Of a stretch of DNA of 64,000 nt, positions 42,332 through 50,965 are shown one piece after another. The stretch spans positions 141,070-205,069 of the forward strand of contig CACISX010000003.1 in assembly GCA_902589455.1 (NCBI GenBank), written 5' to 3'. Within the stretch, counting starts at the first letter, position 1. Each line of letters begins with the position of its first letter. Made by a program: the position numbers and the translations under genes. Under the pieces are notes generated by a model, which saw only the letters and a program-made list of their open reading frames with translations, had not been told where the DNA came from and did no database searches. This DNA is from an uncultured Pelagibacteraceae bacterium. Lineage in GTDB: Bacteria; Pseudomonadota; Alphaproteobacteria; Pelagibacterales; Pelagibacteraceae.

Positions 42332-43357
42332 ATGTACAGACAGAATTATTCTTTAAATTATCAATTAAAATTATGGATGATCATTTTATTATTGATGATC
42401 GTACTTATTATTTTAGTCGGGGGTCTTACTAGATTAACTGATTCTGGGCTATCAATTACAAACTGGGAACTTTTTGTTGGATTATTGCCTCCATTAACAA
42501 ATGAAAAATGGATAGAATATTTTGATCTGTATAAAACAATACCTGAATTTAAAGAACAAAATTTTAATATGACTTTAAATGAATTTAAAATTATTTTTTG
42601 GTGGGAATGGGCACATCGTCAACTAGGTAGATTAATCGGTTTAACTGTTCTTTTACCGATGATCTATTTTTCACTTAAGAATGGTTTTTGGATTTTAAAA
42701 GAATATTCAATAATTTTTTTCTTAATATGTTTTCAAGGATTTATTGGATGGTATATGGTTTCAAGTGGATTGATTGATAGAGTTGATGTTAGTCATTATA
42801 GATTATCACTACATTTATTTACTGCGTTTGTCATTTTATCTATTATATTTTGGAAATATTTAAGTCTAACTGATGTAAAAATTAATCAAATTAATATTAA
42901 ATTAATCTCAATTAAATTCTTTCTTTTATTATTATTTTTACAATTAATAATTGGAGCATTTGTTTCGGGAATGGATGCAGGGAAAATTTATAATACTTGG
43001 CCTTTAATGGGTTCATCATACTTTCCTGATGACAGTGTGATTACTGATTTTTTTAATCTAGCAGTATTTGATGATCAATCACTTGTTCAATTTATTCATA
43101 GAAATTTAGCATACTTAATTGTCATAATATATTTTTACATACTTTATTTTGTTTTAAAAAATGGAAATACAAATTTAAAAATCCCAATTTTTGTTATTGG
43201 AATAGCTTTATTGTTTCAAATTTTTTTGGGAGTTCTTACAATTATATCTGGAGTAAAAATGCTTTATGCATCTCTACACCAAATAAATTCTATTTTAATA
43301 ATACTTTCAACTTTGTATTTTCTTTATATTACCAAATATAAAGAGAATATTTATTAG
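42332..43357 (+). CDS. ctaA: Heme A synthase (COX15/CtaA)
   Basis: LVGGLTRLTDSGLSITNWE, EWAHRQLGRLIG, FIHRNLAYLIV. Confidence 0.95.
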   Translation: MYRQNYSLNYQLKLWMIILLLMIVLIILVGGLTRLTDSGLSITNWELFVGLLPPLTNEKWIEYFDLYKTIPEFKEQNFNMTLNEFKIIFWWEWAHRQLGRLIGLTVLLPMIYFSLKNGFWILKEYSIIFFLICFQGFIGWYMVSSGLIDRVDVSHYRLSLHLFTAFVILSIIFWKYLSLTDVKINQINIKLISIKFFLLLLFLQLIIGAFVSGMDAGKIYNTWPLMGSSYFPDDSVITDFFNLAVFDDQSLVQFIHRNLAYLIVIIYFYILYFVLKNGNTNLKIPIFVIGIALLFQIFLGVLTIISGVKMLYASLHQINSILIILSTLYFLYITKYKENIY

Positions 43358-43386
43358 TTTCTACTTGTTGACTCTTAAATTTTAAA

Positions 43387-44715
43387 TTAACCCACAGCTT
43401 TTAAGTTACCTTTTGAAGATTTATTTAACGCTTGATCTAAATCTTCAACAATATCATCGATGTGTTCAATACCTATACAAAGTCTTACATAACTTTGTGT
43501 AACTCCTGATGCAGCAAGCTCTTTCTCATTTAATTGACTATGAGTAGTACTAGCAGGGTGAATTGCCAAGCTTCTAGCATCACCAATATTTGCAACATGA
43601 TAAAACATCTTTAAAGATTCTATGAACTTTTTACCAGCTTCAATTCCACCCTTTAGCTCGATACCGACCATTGGACCGTTTCCACCTTTAAGATACTTTG
43701 TTGCTCTTTCAGCAATATGTTTATCATGTTCAGTAGAATAGATGACCTTTGATACTTCTTTATGTTTCTTGAGGAAGTCAACAACATGCTCAGCATTAGA
43801 ACAGTGTTGTTTCATCCTTAAAGCGACTGTTTCAAGACCCTGAATTATTGCAAACGCATTATCTGGAGCTAAGGCTGATCCTAAGTCTCTCAATAAACAA
43901 ACTCTTGCTCTAACTGCGAATGGCACATTAGCACCAGTTAACTCTGGTACAGCTTTTCCCCAAATTACACCGCCATAACTTGCATCCGGTTCATTAAATA
44001 ATGGTTGTCTTTTAGGATCTGCTGTCCAATCAAAGTTACCACTATCAACTATACTTCCAGCTACAGCTGTTCCATGTCCACCTATGTATTTTGTAAGTGA
44101 ATGTATAACTATAGCAGCACCATGTTCAATTGGCTTACAAATTACAGGTGAAGCGGTGTTATCCATTATTAACGGTATATTATACTTTCTTCCAATGTCA
44201 GAAACTTCCTTAATAGGAAAGACTCTTAAATATGGATTTGGTAAAGTTTCACCATAAAAGGCTCTAGTTTTATCATCTATCAATTTTTCAAAGTTTTCAG
44301 GATTTTTTGGATCTGCGTATCTTATCTCTATACCAAGTTTACTAAGTGTATGCGTGAATAAAGATACAGTTCCACCATAAAGATCAGTTGAGCTAACTAT
44401 ATTATCACCAGCTTGAGCTACATTTAATATAGCAAAAGTTGATGCTGTTTGCCCTGAGGAAACAGTTAAACATGCTAATCCTCCCTCTAATGCAGCCACT
44501 CTTTTTTCTAGCACATCATTTGTTGGGTTCATAATACGAGTATAGATATTGCCAAACTCTTTAAGAGCGAAAAGGTTAGCAGCATGTTCTGTATTATTAA
44601 ATTGATATGATGTTGTTCTATAAATTGGAACAGCTACAGCATTTGTTGATGGATCACTTCTATAGTCGCCTCCATGTATGGCTATAGTTTCAGGATTGTT
44701 TCTTTTTTTACTCAT
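43387..44715 (-). CDS. metY: O-acetylhomoserine sulfhydrylase (Cys/Met metabolism PLP enzyme)
   Basis: NPETIAIHGG, YTRIMNPTNDVLEKRVAALEGG, HSLTKYIGGHGTAVAGSI. Confidence 0.95.
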   Translation of the reverse strand: MSKKRNNPETIAIHGGDYRSDPSTNAVAVPIYRTTSYQFNNTEHAANLFALKEFGNIYTRIMNPTNDVLEKRVAALEGGLACLTVSSGQTASTFAILNVAQAGDNIVSSTDLYGGTVSLFTHTLSKLGIEIRYADPKNPENFEKLIDDKTRAFYGETLPNPYLRVFPIKEVSDIGRKYNIPLIMDNTASPVICKPIEHGAAIVIHSLTKYIGGHGTAVAGSIVDSGNFDWTADPKRQPLFNEPDASYGGVIWGKAVPELTGANVPFAVRARVCLLRDLGSALAPDNAFAIIQGLETVALRMKQHCSNAEHVVDFLKKHKEVSKVIYSTEHDKHIAERATKYLKGGNGPMVGIELKGGIEAGKKFIESLKMFYHVANIGDARSLAIHPASTTHSQLNEKELAASGVTQSYVRLCIGIEHIDDIVEDLDQALNKSSKGNLKAVG

Positions 44716-44720
44716 TTTTA

Positions 44721-44778
44721 CTCCTTTTTTAGTGCTTTAACATTATGTAAGGCGCACAATAAAGTTCAAATGCCTACC
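44721..44778 (-). ncRNA. SAM-V-like riboswitch aptamer directly upstream of metY
   Basis: Minus strand GGTAGGCATTTGAACTTTATTGTGCGCCTTACATAATGTTAAAGCACTAAAAAAGGAG: P1 GTAGGC/GCC(T)TAC, pseudoknot GTGC/GCAC, U-rich loop and A-rich strand, SD AAGGAG abutting, ATG 5 nt after the SD. Confidence 0.8.
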
Positions 44779-44781
44779 GAT

Positions 44782-44859
44782 TATTTTGATATGAAATTCC
44801 ATTTTAGCAGTTATATGCCCGCAATAGGATCAAATCGGCATTAAATTAATATCAAAATA
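44782..44859. repeat. 11-bp perfect inverted repeat flanking the SAM-II-like element (TATTTTGATAT 44782-44792 / ATATCAAAATA 44849-44859)
   Basis: Read directly from sequence. Confidence 0.9.
44797..44842 (-). ncRNA. SAM-II-like riboswitch aptamer upstream of the SAM-V-like element
   Basis: Minus strand AATGCCGATTTGATCCTATTGCGGGCATATAACTGCTAAAATGGAAT: P1 ATGCC/GGCAT, loop GATTTGATCCTATTGC and 3' GCTAAAA-GG strand resemble the remembered SAM-II metX aptamer. Confidence 0.7.
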
Positions 44860-44873
44860 CCTCAATTTTGCAA
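44846..44873 (-). promoter_or_regulatory. Candidate metY promoter
   Basis: Minus strand TTGCAA, 16-bp spacer, TATTAA; predicted start at the 5' edge of the SAM-II-like element. Confidence 0.5.
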
Positions 44874-44886
44874 GTTAAATATAAAA

Positions 44887-44914
44887 TTGACTTTGAAATA
44901 TTTAATAGTATTAA
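44887..44914 (+). promoter_or_regulatory. Candidate rplM promoter
   Basis: TTGACT, 16-bp spacer, TATTAA, ending 10 nt before the rplM ATG. Confidence 0.5.
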
Positions 44915-44924
44915 TCCTGGCACT

Positions 44925-45383
44925 ATGACAAAATTCTTAAAAAAAGATCAAGTAACATCATCATGGTATGAGATCGATGCAAAAAATGCAGTTGTTGGCA
45001 GATTAGCAACTGTTGTTTCTAATATTATAAGAGGTAAGAATAAAACTACTTATACTCCGCATATGGATGATGGTGATTTTGTAGTTGTTAAGAATATTGA
45101 GCAAGCTAAATTTACAGGAAAAAAATTTCAAGACAAAAAATATTACAGACACACAGGGCATCCAGGTGGAATAAAGGTTACTACTCCTGAGAAACTTAAT
45201 GAAAAAAAACCTGGTGAAACTTTAAAAATGGCAGTTAAGAGAATGTTGCCAGGTGGTGTTTTAGGTCGAAAACAATTAACTAAATTAAAAATTTACGCAG
45301 GTAATGAGCATCCACATTCTGCTCAAAATCCAACGGTAATAGAATTAGATAAATTAAATACTAAAAATATTGTTAGAAACTGA
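44925..45383 (+). CDS. rplM: 50S ribosomal protein L13 (start MTKFLKKDQ)
   Basis: WYEIDAKNAVVGRLATVVSNIIRGKNKTTYTPHMDDGDFVVVKN, followed by rpsI. Confidence 0.95.
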   Translation: MTKFLKKDQVTSSWYEIDAKNAVVGRLATVVSNIIRGKNKTTYTPHMDDGDFVVVKNIEQAKFTGKKFQDKKYYRHTGHPGGIKVTTPEKLNEKKPGETLKMAVKRMLPGGVLGRKQLTKLKIYAGNEHPHSAQNPTVIELDKLNTKNIVRN

Positions 45384-45384
45384 T

Positions 45385-45822
45385 ATGGAAAATACTCAAT
45401 CAACTATAAAAGCTCCTAAATTAAAATTAGACTTCAAAGATAGCAAATATGCTACAGGTAGAAGAAAAACATCAATAGCAAAAGTTTGGTTGAAAAAAGG
45501 TTCTGGTAAAATTTATGTAAATGGCAAATTATTTAGCGAATATTTTGCTGATGAAACTCATAAGATGCAAATTATAAGACCTTTTGAAATTATAAATCAA
45601 GCAACAGATTATGATGTTAGATGCAGTGTAAAAGGAGGTGGACCTACAGGTCAAGCAGGTGCAATGGTTCATGGTATTTCAAAAGCATTGGTATTATTTG
45701 ATGAAAATTTAAAAGCTACCTTAAAAACAGAGAAACTTACTACCAGGGACTCAAGAGCAGTTGAAAGAAAAAAACCAGGTAGAAGGAAAGCTAGAAGAAG
45801 CTTCCAATTCTCTAAAAGATAA
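45385..45822 (+). CDS. rpsI: 30S ribosomal protein S9 (start MENTQSTIK)
   Basis: YATGRRKTSIAKVWLKKGSGKIYVNG, C-terminal RDSRAVERKKPGRRKARRSFQFSKR. Confidence 0.97.
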   Translation: MENTQSTIKAPKLKLDFKDSKYATGRRKTSIAKVWLKKGSGKIYVNGKLFSEYFADETHKMQIIRPFEIINQATDYDVRCSVKGGGPTGQAGAMVHGISKALVLFDENLKATLKTEKLTTRDSRAVERKKPGRRKARRSFQFSKR

Positions 45823-45856
45823 TTTTTTTTTTAATTTTTAACTGTTATAATATAAA

Positions 45857-46879
45857 ATGCCTAAGCTTAATGCATTAGTCGCTGGATCAACTGGATATAT
45901 TGGTGTTCAATTAATTAAATTATTAGTTAAACATAAGTATATTAATATTAAATATCTTTGTGGAAATTCCTCAGCAGGTAAAAATATTTCACTATATGAC
46001 AAATCCTTATCTAAACATAAATTACCAAAAATTGTTAAATTTAATAAAAAACTATTAAAAGATATTCATATTATTTTTACAGCACTTCCAAATGGAGAAG
46101 CACAAGATATATCAAAAAATTTAAATAGTAATCATATTTTAATTGATCTTGCTGCAGATTTTCGATTAGAAAAAGCTTCTGATTATTTAAAGTGGTATAA
46201 ACAAAAACATAGAGCAACTAATTTAATAAAAAAAAGTATTTATTTACTTCCTGAAATAAATAGAAAAGAGATAAAAAAATACAATATTATTTCATGTCCA
46301 GGATGTTATCCAACATCAATATTGCTACCTTTATTCCCTTTATTTAAGAAAAATTTAATTAAATTTAATAATATTATAATTGATTCAAAATCTGGATATT
46401 CTGGTGCTGGCAGAGGTGTTCACAAAAAATATAAAGATAAAAATTTATATGAGTCTTTGAGTGCATATGGTGTTGGTTTTCATCGTCACAATTCAGAAAT
46501 AGATCAAATGTTAAGAAAATTTACTAAGAAAAAATTTCAATTTAATTTTACTCCTCATTTATCACCAATGTTTAGAGGTATTCTGAGTAGTATATATGTT
46601 GACTTAGAAAATAATATTTCACAAACGAAAGTATTAAATACATTAATTAGTTTTTATAAAAAGGAGAGTTTTGTTAAAATACTAAAGACTGACTCATCGT
46701 TAAGCACCAATGACGTAATAAATACTAATAATTGTTATATTTCTGTGTGTAAATCCAAATATAGCAATAAAATAATCATTTTATCTGCTATTGATAATTT
46801 GATTAAGGGTGGAGCAGGTCAAGCTGTACAAAATTTAAATAATAAATTTAATTTTCCTGAAAAGACTGGATTGAAATGA
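45857..46879 (+). CDS. argC: N-acetyl-gamma-glutamyl-phosphate reductase
   Basis: VAGSTGYIGVQLIKLL, SCPGCYPTSILLPL, SGYSGAGRG, HRHNSEI. Confidence 0.95.
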   Translation: MPKLNALVAGSTGYIGVQLIKLLVKHKYINIKYLCGNSSAGKNISLYDKSLSKHKLPKIVKFNKKLLKDIHIIFTALPNGEAQDISKNLNSNHILIDLAADFRLEKASDYLKWYKQKHRATNLIKKSIYLLPEINRKEIKKYNIISCPGCYPTSILLPLFPLFKKNLIKFNNIIIDSKSGYSGAGRGVHKKYKDKNLYESLSAYGVGFHRHNSEIDQMLRKFTKKKFQFNFTPHLSPMFRGILSSIYVDLENNISQTKVLNTLISFYKKESFVKILKTDSSLSTNDVINTNNCYISVCKSKYSNKIIILSAIDNLIKGGAGQAVQNLNNKFNFPEKTGLK

Positions 46880-47103
46880 GAAAATTTATAATAATTTTTT
46901 TTTCATTAATATTAGCCAATTGTTCTTTAAACAAAGATTCTCAATATTGGACAGAAAACTCAGTTGAAAGTAAAACTAATCAAAAAAAATTAAATCAGAT
47001 ATTAAAAAAGGCAGACGATATAACATCAATGACATTAGAGGAATATGAAATTTATATAGATGACTATACAAAAAAAAGTAAATATCTAGATATAAGCAAA
47101 TGA
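46876..47103 (+). CDS. Small predicted lipoprotein
   Basis: Signal plus lipobox LILANCS, 75 aa, overlaps argC and hom by 4 nt each. Confidence 0.7.
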   Translation: MRKFIIIFFSLILANCSLNKDSQYWTENSVESKTNQKKLNQILKKADDITSMTLEEYEIYIDDYTKKSKYLDISK

Positions 47104-48392
47104 GTAAATTAATTAATATTGCAGTAGTTGGACTTGGTCAGGTCGGTAATTATTTGCTAAATGAACTAAATACAAAAAAGAAGGATATTGAGCTTAAAAC
47201 AGGTAAGAAAATAAATGTGGTAGCCGTTTCTGCTAGAAATATAAATAAAAAAAGAAAATTTAAAGTTAATAAAAAAATATTTTACAAAAATCCTTTAAAA
47301 ATTTTTGAGAAAAATAATATTAATATTTTGTTTGAAGCAATTGGTTTGTCAGATGGTATTTCTAAAAAAGTAGTAGAAACAGCTTTGAAAAACAAAATCC
47401 ATGTTATTACACCCAATAAAGCTTTAATCTCAAAACATGGTAATGAGTTAGCAAAACTTGCAGAAAAAAATAAAGTTAATTTAGAATTTGAAGCATCTGT
47501 TGCTGGAGGCATCCCAATATTAAGATCTATTAAAGAAGGATTAGCAACAAACAAAATATCAAAAGTTTATGGAATACTGAACGGTACTTCAAATTATATT
47601 TTATCTGAAATGGAAAATTCAAATGAAAATTTTGCAGAAGTTTTAAAAAAAGCACAGATACTCGGTTATGCTGAACCTGGTAATCCTAAATTAGACTTAA
47701 ATGGTTTTGATGCTTTCGCTAAAGTTAGAATTTTATCTGCGTTAGCATTTAATAGCAAAATTTCAAAACATAAATGTTTAATGGAGGGAATAGAAAAAAT
47801 AGAATTAAAAGATATTGAAATAGCTAACCAATTAGATTTAAGAATTAAACTATTAGGTATTTCTGAATTAAAGAAAAATAAATTATTTGAAACTGTACAT
47901 CCATGTTTAGTAAGTAAAAAATCATACATTGGTAATGTTAATGGTGTAATGAATGCAGTTATCTTACAAGGTAAACCTGTTGGTGAGAGTGTATTGCAAG
48001 GAGAGGGTGCTGGACCTGGACCTACTTCTTCATCATTGCTTTCAGATTTGCTATCTATTTTAAGAGGCAATATCAAAAAACCATTTGGTGTAAGTATTTC
48101 TAAGCTTAAATCTTTAAAACCTTACAATGTAAATAAATATGTTAACTCACTATATGTAAGGTTCGAAGTAAAAGATAAGTCTGGCGTATTATCTCAAATA
48201 ACTAATCGTTTAGCTAAATATAAAATTTCAGTTAAAAGGCTAATACAGACACCTGATAAGAAAAATAACAAGGCAACAATTGTTATTATTACTCATAAAA
48301 CCAATGAAAATAATATTCATAATTGTTTGTCTTTTTTAAAGAAAAATAAAAATATTTTAAAAACACCAACATTAATTAGATTGCTTGGATAA
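47100..48392 (+). CDS. hom: Homoserine dehydrogenase
   Basis: VVGLGQVGNYLL, ASVAGGIPILRSIKEGL, NGTSNYILSEM, C-terminal ACT domain. Confidence 0.96.
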   Translation: MSKLINIAVVGLGQVGNYLLNELNTKKKDIELKTGKKINVVAVSARNINKKRKFKVNKKIFYKNPLKIFEKNNINILFEAIGLSDGISKKVVETALKNKIHVITPNKALISKHGNELAKLAEKNKVNLEFEASVAGGIPILRSIKEGLATNKISKVYGILNGTSNYILSEMENSNENFAEVLKKAQILGYAEPGNPKLDLNGFDAFAKVRILSALAFNSKISKHKCLMEGIEKIELKDIEIANQLDLRIKLLGISELKKNKLFETVHPCLVSKKSYIGNVNGVMNAVILQGKPVGESVLQGEGAGPGPTSSSLLSDLLSILRGNIKKPFGVSISKLKSLKPYNVNKYVNSLYVRFEVKDKSGVLSQITNRLAKYKISVKRLIQTPDKKNNKATIVIITHKTNENNIHNCLSFLKKNKNILKTPTLIRLLG

Positions 48393-49288
48393 TGGATATA
48401 TATTTAAAACTTTTTGAAGTTTTATTTCCTGTGTTTTTCATTGTTGGTATAGGTTTTTTTTTAGGAAAAAAAAATCCTGATATTGACACTTCTTTTATTA
48501 CTTCTTATTCAGGCAATTTTGGTACACCTGCTTTAATTATTTTTGCTCTTACTGCTGGTGGTGTGTCTTTTGATGTATTTAGTGAATTTTTTGTTTACGC
48601 AATTATTCTTCTAACATCATTTGGAATTGTAGGGATAATTTTTCTTAGTATTATGAAGAAGGATTATATAAGAGAATTACCTACATTTTTTTTACCAAAT
48701 ACTGGAAATATGGGAATTCCTATTTGTTTATTTGCTTATGGTGAATTTGGAATGGGTATAGCTGCAGCTATTTCATCTTTAGTTGTAATGCTTCATTTTA
48801 CTCTGAATATTTTTCTTGCTAAAAGATCTTTTGATTTTCAAACAATATTAAAAAGTCCTGCATTTTACGCAATAATAGTTACTGTGCTTTTCCTTTATTT
48901 TGAACACCCTGTTCCTCAATTTGTTATGAATACAGTGATGCTTCTTGCATACGGAATGATAGTGATGATTTTAATGTCTTTAGGTATAGCATTGACACAA
49001 ATGAAAATATTTTCATTTAGAGATGCAATCATAACATCAATCGGTAGAGTTATTATTGGACCTATAATTGGATTTATAGTTATAAAAATTTTTAATATTT
49101 CTGGTGTTGCAGCTGGTGTAGTTTTAATACAATCTTCTATGCCAAGTGCTATTTTGTGCTATTTAATTGCATCGATGTATTCACCAAAAGAAATAGTCGA
49201 TAATATTTCAAGTACAATTGTTGTATCTACATTGATGTCTATATTTACGATCCCGATCACCTTATTCTTTGCTTTAAAATTTTTCTAA
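48392..49288 (+). CDS. AEC (auxin efflux carrier) family transporter
   Basis: FFVGIGFFLGKKNPDIDTSFITSYSGNFGTPALI-type TM protein, NTGNMGIPICLFAYGEFG, QSSMPSAI. Confidence 0.85.
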   Translation: MDIYLKLFEVLFPVFFIVGIGFFLGKKNPDIDTSFITSYSGNFGTPALIIFALTAGGVSFDVFSEFFVYAIILLTSFGIVGIIFLSIMKKDYIRELPTFFLPNTGNMGIPICLFAYGEFGMGIAAAISSLVVMLHFTLNIFLAKRSFDFQTILKSPAFYAIIVTVLFLYFEHPVPQFVMNTVMLLAYGMIVMILMSLGIALTQMKIFSFRDAIITSIGRVIIGPIIGFIVIKIFNISGVAAGVVLIQSSMPSAILCYLIASMYSPKEIVDNISSTIVVSTLMSIFTIPITLFFALKFF

Positions 49289-49307
49289 TTAGAGATATCC
49301 TTCTTTT

Positions 49308-50159
49308 ATGAAGGCTATAATTTTAAATGCATCTGCTTGGATGATTGTTCCTGTCATGGATGCTTTTGCTAAATATTTAAGTTCGTCTATGGATGTTTTG
49401 CAGATAACTTGGGCAAGATATTTTTTTACTGTAGTCTTTACATTATCATTAATGCTTATCTTTTATAGGAATTCATTAGTTTGGACAAAAAAACCAGCCC
49501 TTCAATTAATTAGAGGATTAATTTTTGTTTTTTCCACCTACTTATTCTTTTATGCAATATCTGAAATTTCACTTCCTAAAGCTTTAACCTTAGCTTTTGT
49601 TGCTCCAATTTGCGTTACAGCATTATCTCCATTTTTTTTAAATGAGAAAGTAGGGGTGAAAAGGTGGACTGCTGTTTCATTAGGATTTATTGGAACTTTA
49701 ATTGTAATTAGACCTGGCTTTATTGAGCTTAACTTGGCTACTATAGCTGCTTTAGGTAATGGAATTTGTTATGGGTTTTATCTTATTATCACTAGGAAGC
49801 TAAGCACCTCTGATAATCCTCTTTTAACGCTTTTACTGTCTGGTTTAATAGGAACTATAATAATTAGCCTATTTATGCCCTCAGTTTGGGTTAATCCAAC
49901 GTCAAATCAATGGATTTTAATGGCTTTAATAGGCCTTATAGCCTCTGTAGCGCATCTTTTTCTCATATTATCTCTTAAATATGCTGATGCATCTAAATTA
50001 GCTCCTTTAGGCTATACAGAGATAATTACTAACATACTAATTAGTTACTATTTCTTTTATGAATTACCTGATAATTGGACTTATTTAGGGCTTTTTATCA
50101 TTGTTCTTAGTGGTTTATACATTTCTAGAAGAGAATATTTACTTACTCGTTCTAACTAA
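49308..50159 (+). CDS. EamA/DMT family transporter
   Basis: 10-TM DMT pattern with duplicated EamA domains, FFLNEKVGVKRWTAVSLGFIGTLIVIRPG. Confidence 0.88.
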   Translation: MKAIILNASAWMIVPVMDAFAKYLSSSMDVLQITWARYFFTVVFTLSLMLIFYRNSLVWTKKPALQLIRGLIFVFSTYLFFYAISEISLPKALTLAFVAPICVTALSPFFLNEKVGVKRWTAVSLGFIGTLIVIRPGFIELNLATIAALGNGICYGFYLIITRKLSTSDNPLLTLLLSGLIGTIIISLFMPSVWVNPTSNQWILMALIGLIASVAHLFLILSLKYADASKLAPLGYTEIITNILISYYFFYELPDNWTYLGLFIIVLSGLYISRREYLLTRSN

Positions 50160-50184
50160 TAGTAAACAAATATTTACTAATATA

Positions 50185-50199
50185 TAATGTATTACATTA
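50185..50199. repeat. 15-bp perfect palindrome TAATGTA-T-TACATTA
   Basis: Read directly, 26 bp after the EamA stop. Confidence 0.85.
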
Positions 50200-50695
50200 A
50201 CATATCAATATAAAATATTGTAATTATTAATTTTTTTTATTTATAAATATATATATAAATCAACATAGATTTATCAATTTATATAAGAAAATAGACAATT
50301 AAAAACTATCATTTTAAATAGATAAAGGCAAAAGTGACAAACTTGATAAAGACAATAAACCAAAATAATTAAAAGTGTTTAATACCAATGGTTATTTAGC
50401 TAATTAAACATCAAATTCAAAATTGTTATTTGGATAAGTCAGTAGGGGAACAAAAATTCATAAAAAATACTTTGAAATTTGACACTAAAATAAGCCTTGT
50501 CATTATTGAAAAGTAGAGCAATGCATTTATAGAATATATGTATTAAACGGCCATAGAGGTGCTTTATTTTGGTATTTCTCGGTATATAGTGCAACTGAAG
50601 GGTGCATAACACTATTTATGATAAAATAATGTTAAATATTAAAAAAATGTTGATTTTATTAGCTTTTTTGACCATAAAATAGGGCTAAATAAACA

Positions 50696-50965
50696 CTAAA
50701 TATCAACTTTTTCAGATCTCAATAAACGCAGTTTTGTCTTAATTCCACCCCTACCTGAGTATCCTCCAAGGCCTCCATCTGACCGAATTACTCTATGACA
50801 TGGTATTTTGGGGGGATATGGATTTTTTGCACATGCATTAGCCACAGCACGGGCTGATTTTGGGCTTTTTATGCCAATAGCTATCTCTTTATAAGTTTTT
50901 ACTTGTCCTTTTGGTATGGTTTTAAGATATTTCCAGACTTTTAATTGAAATTTAGTGCCATTCAT
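50696..50965 (-). CDS. ogt: 6-O-methylguanine DNA methyltransferase / alkyltransferase-like protein (start MNGTKFQLK)
   Basis: FQLKVWKYLKTIPKGQVKTYKEIA, ANACAKNPYPPKIPCHRVIRSDGGLGGYSG with PCHRV active site. Confidence 0.93.
   Translation of the reverse strand: MNGTKFQLKVWKYLKTIPKGQVKTYKEIAIGIKSPKSARAVANACAKNPYPPKIPCHRVIRSDGGLGGYSGRGGIKTKLRLLRSEKVDI

Noticed and set aside
47666-48076. Minus-strand 136-aa ORF inside hom
   Set aside because: Shadow ORF antisense to homoserine dehydrogenase; no recognisable domain.
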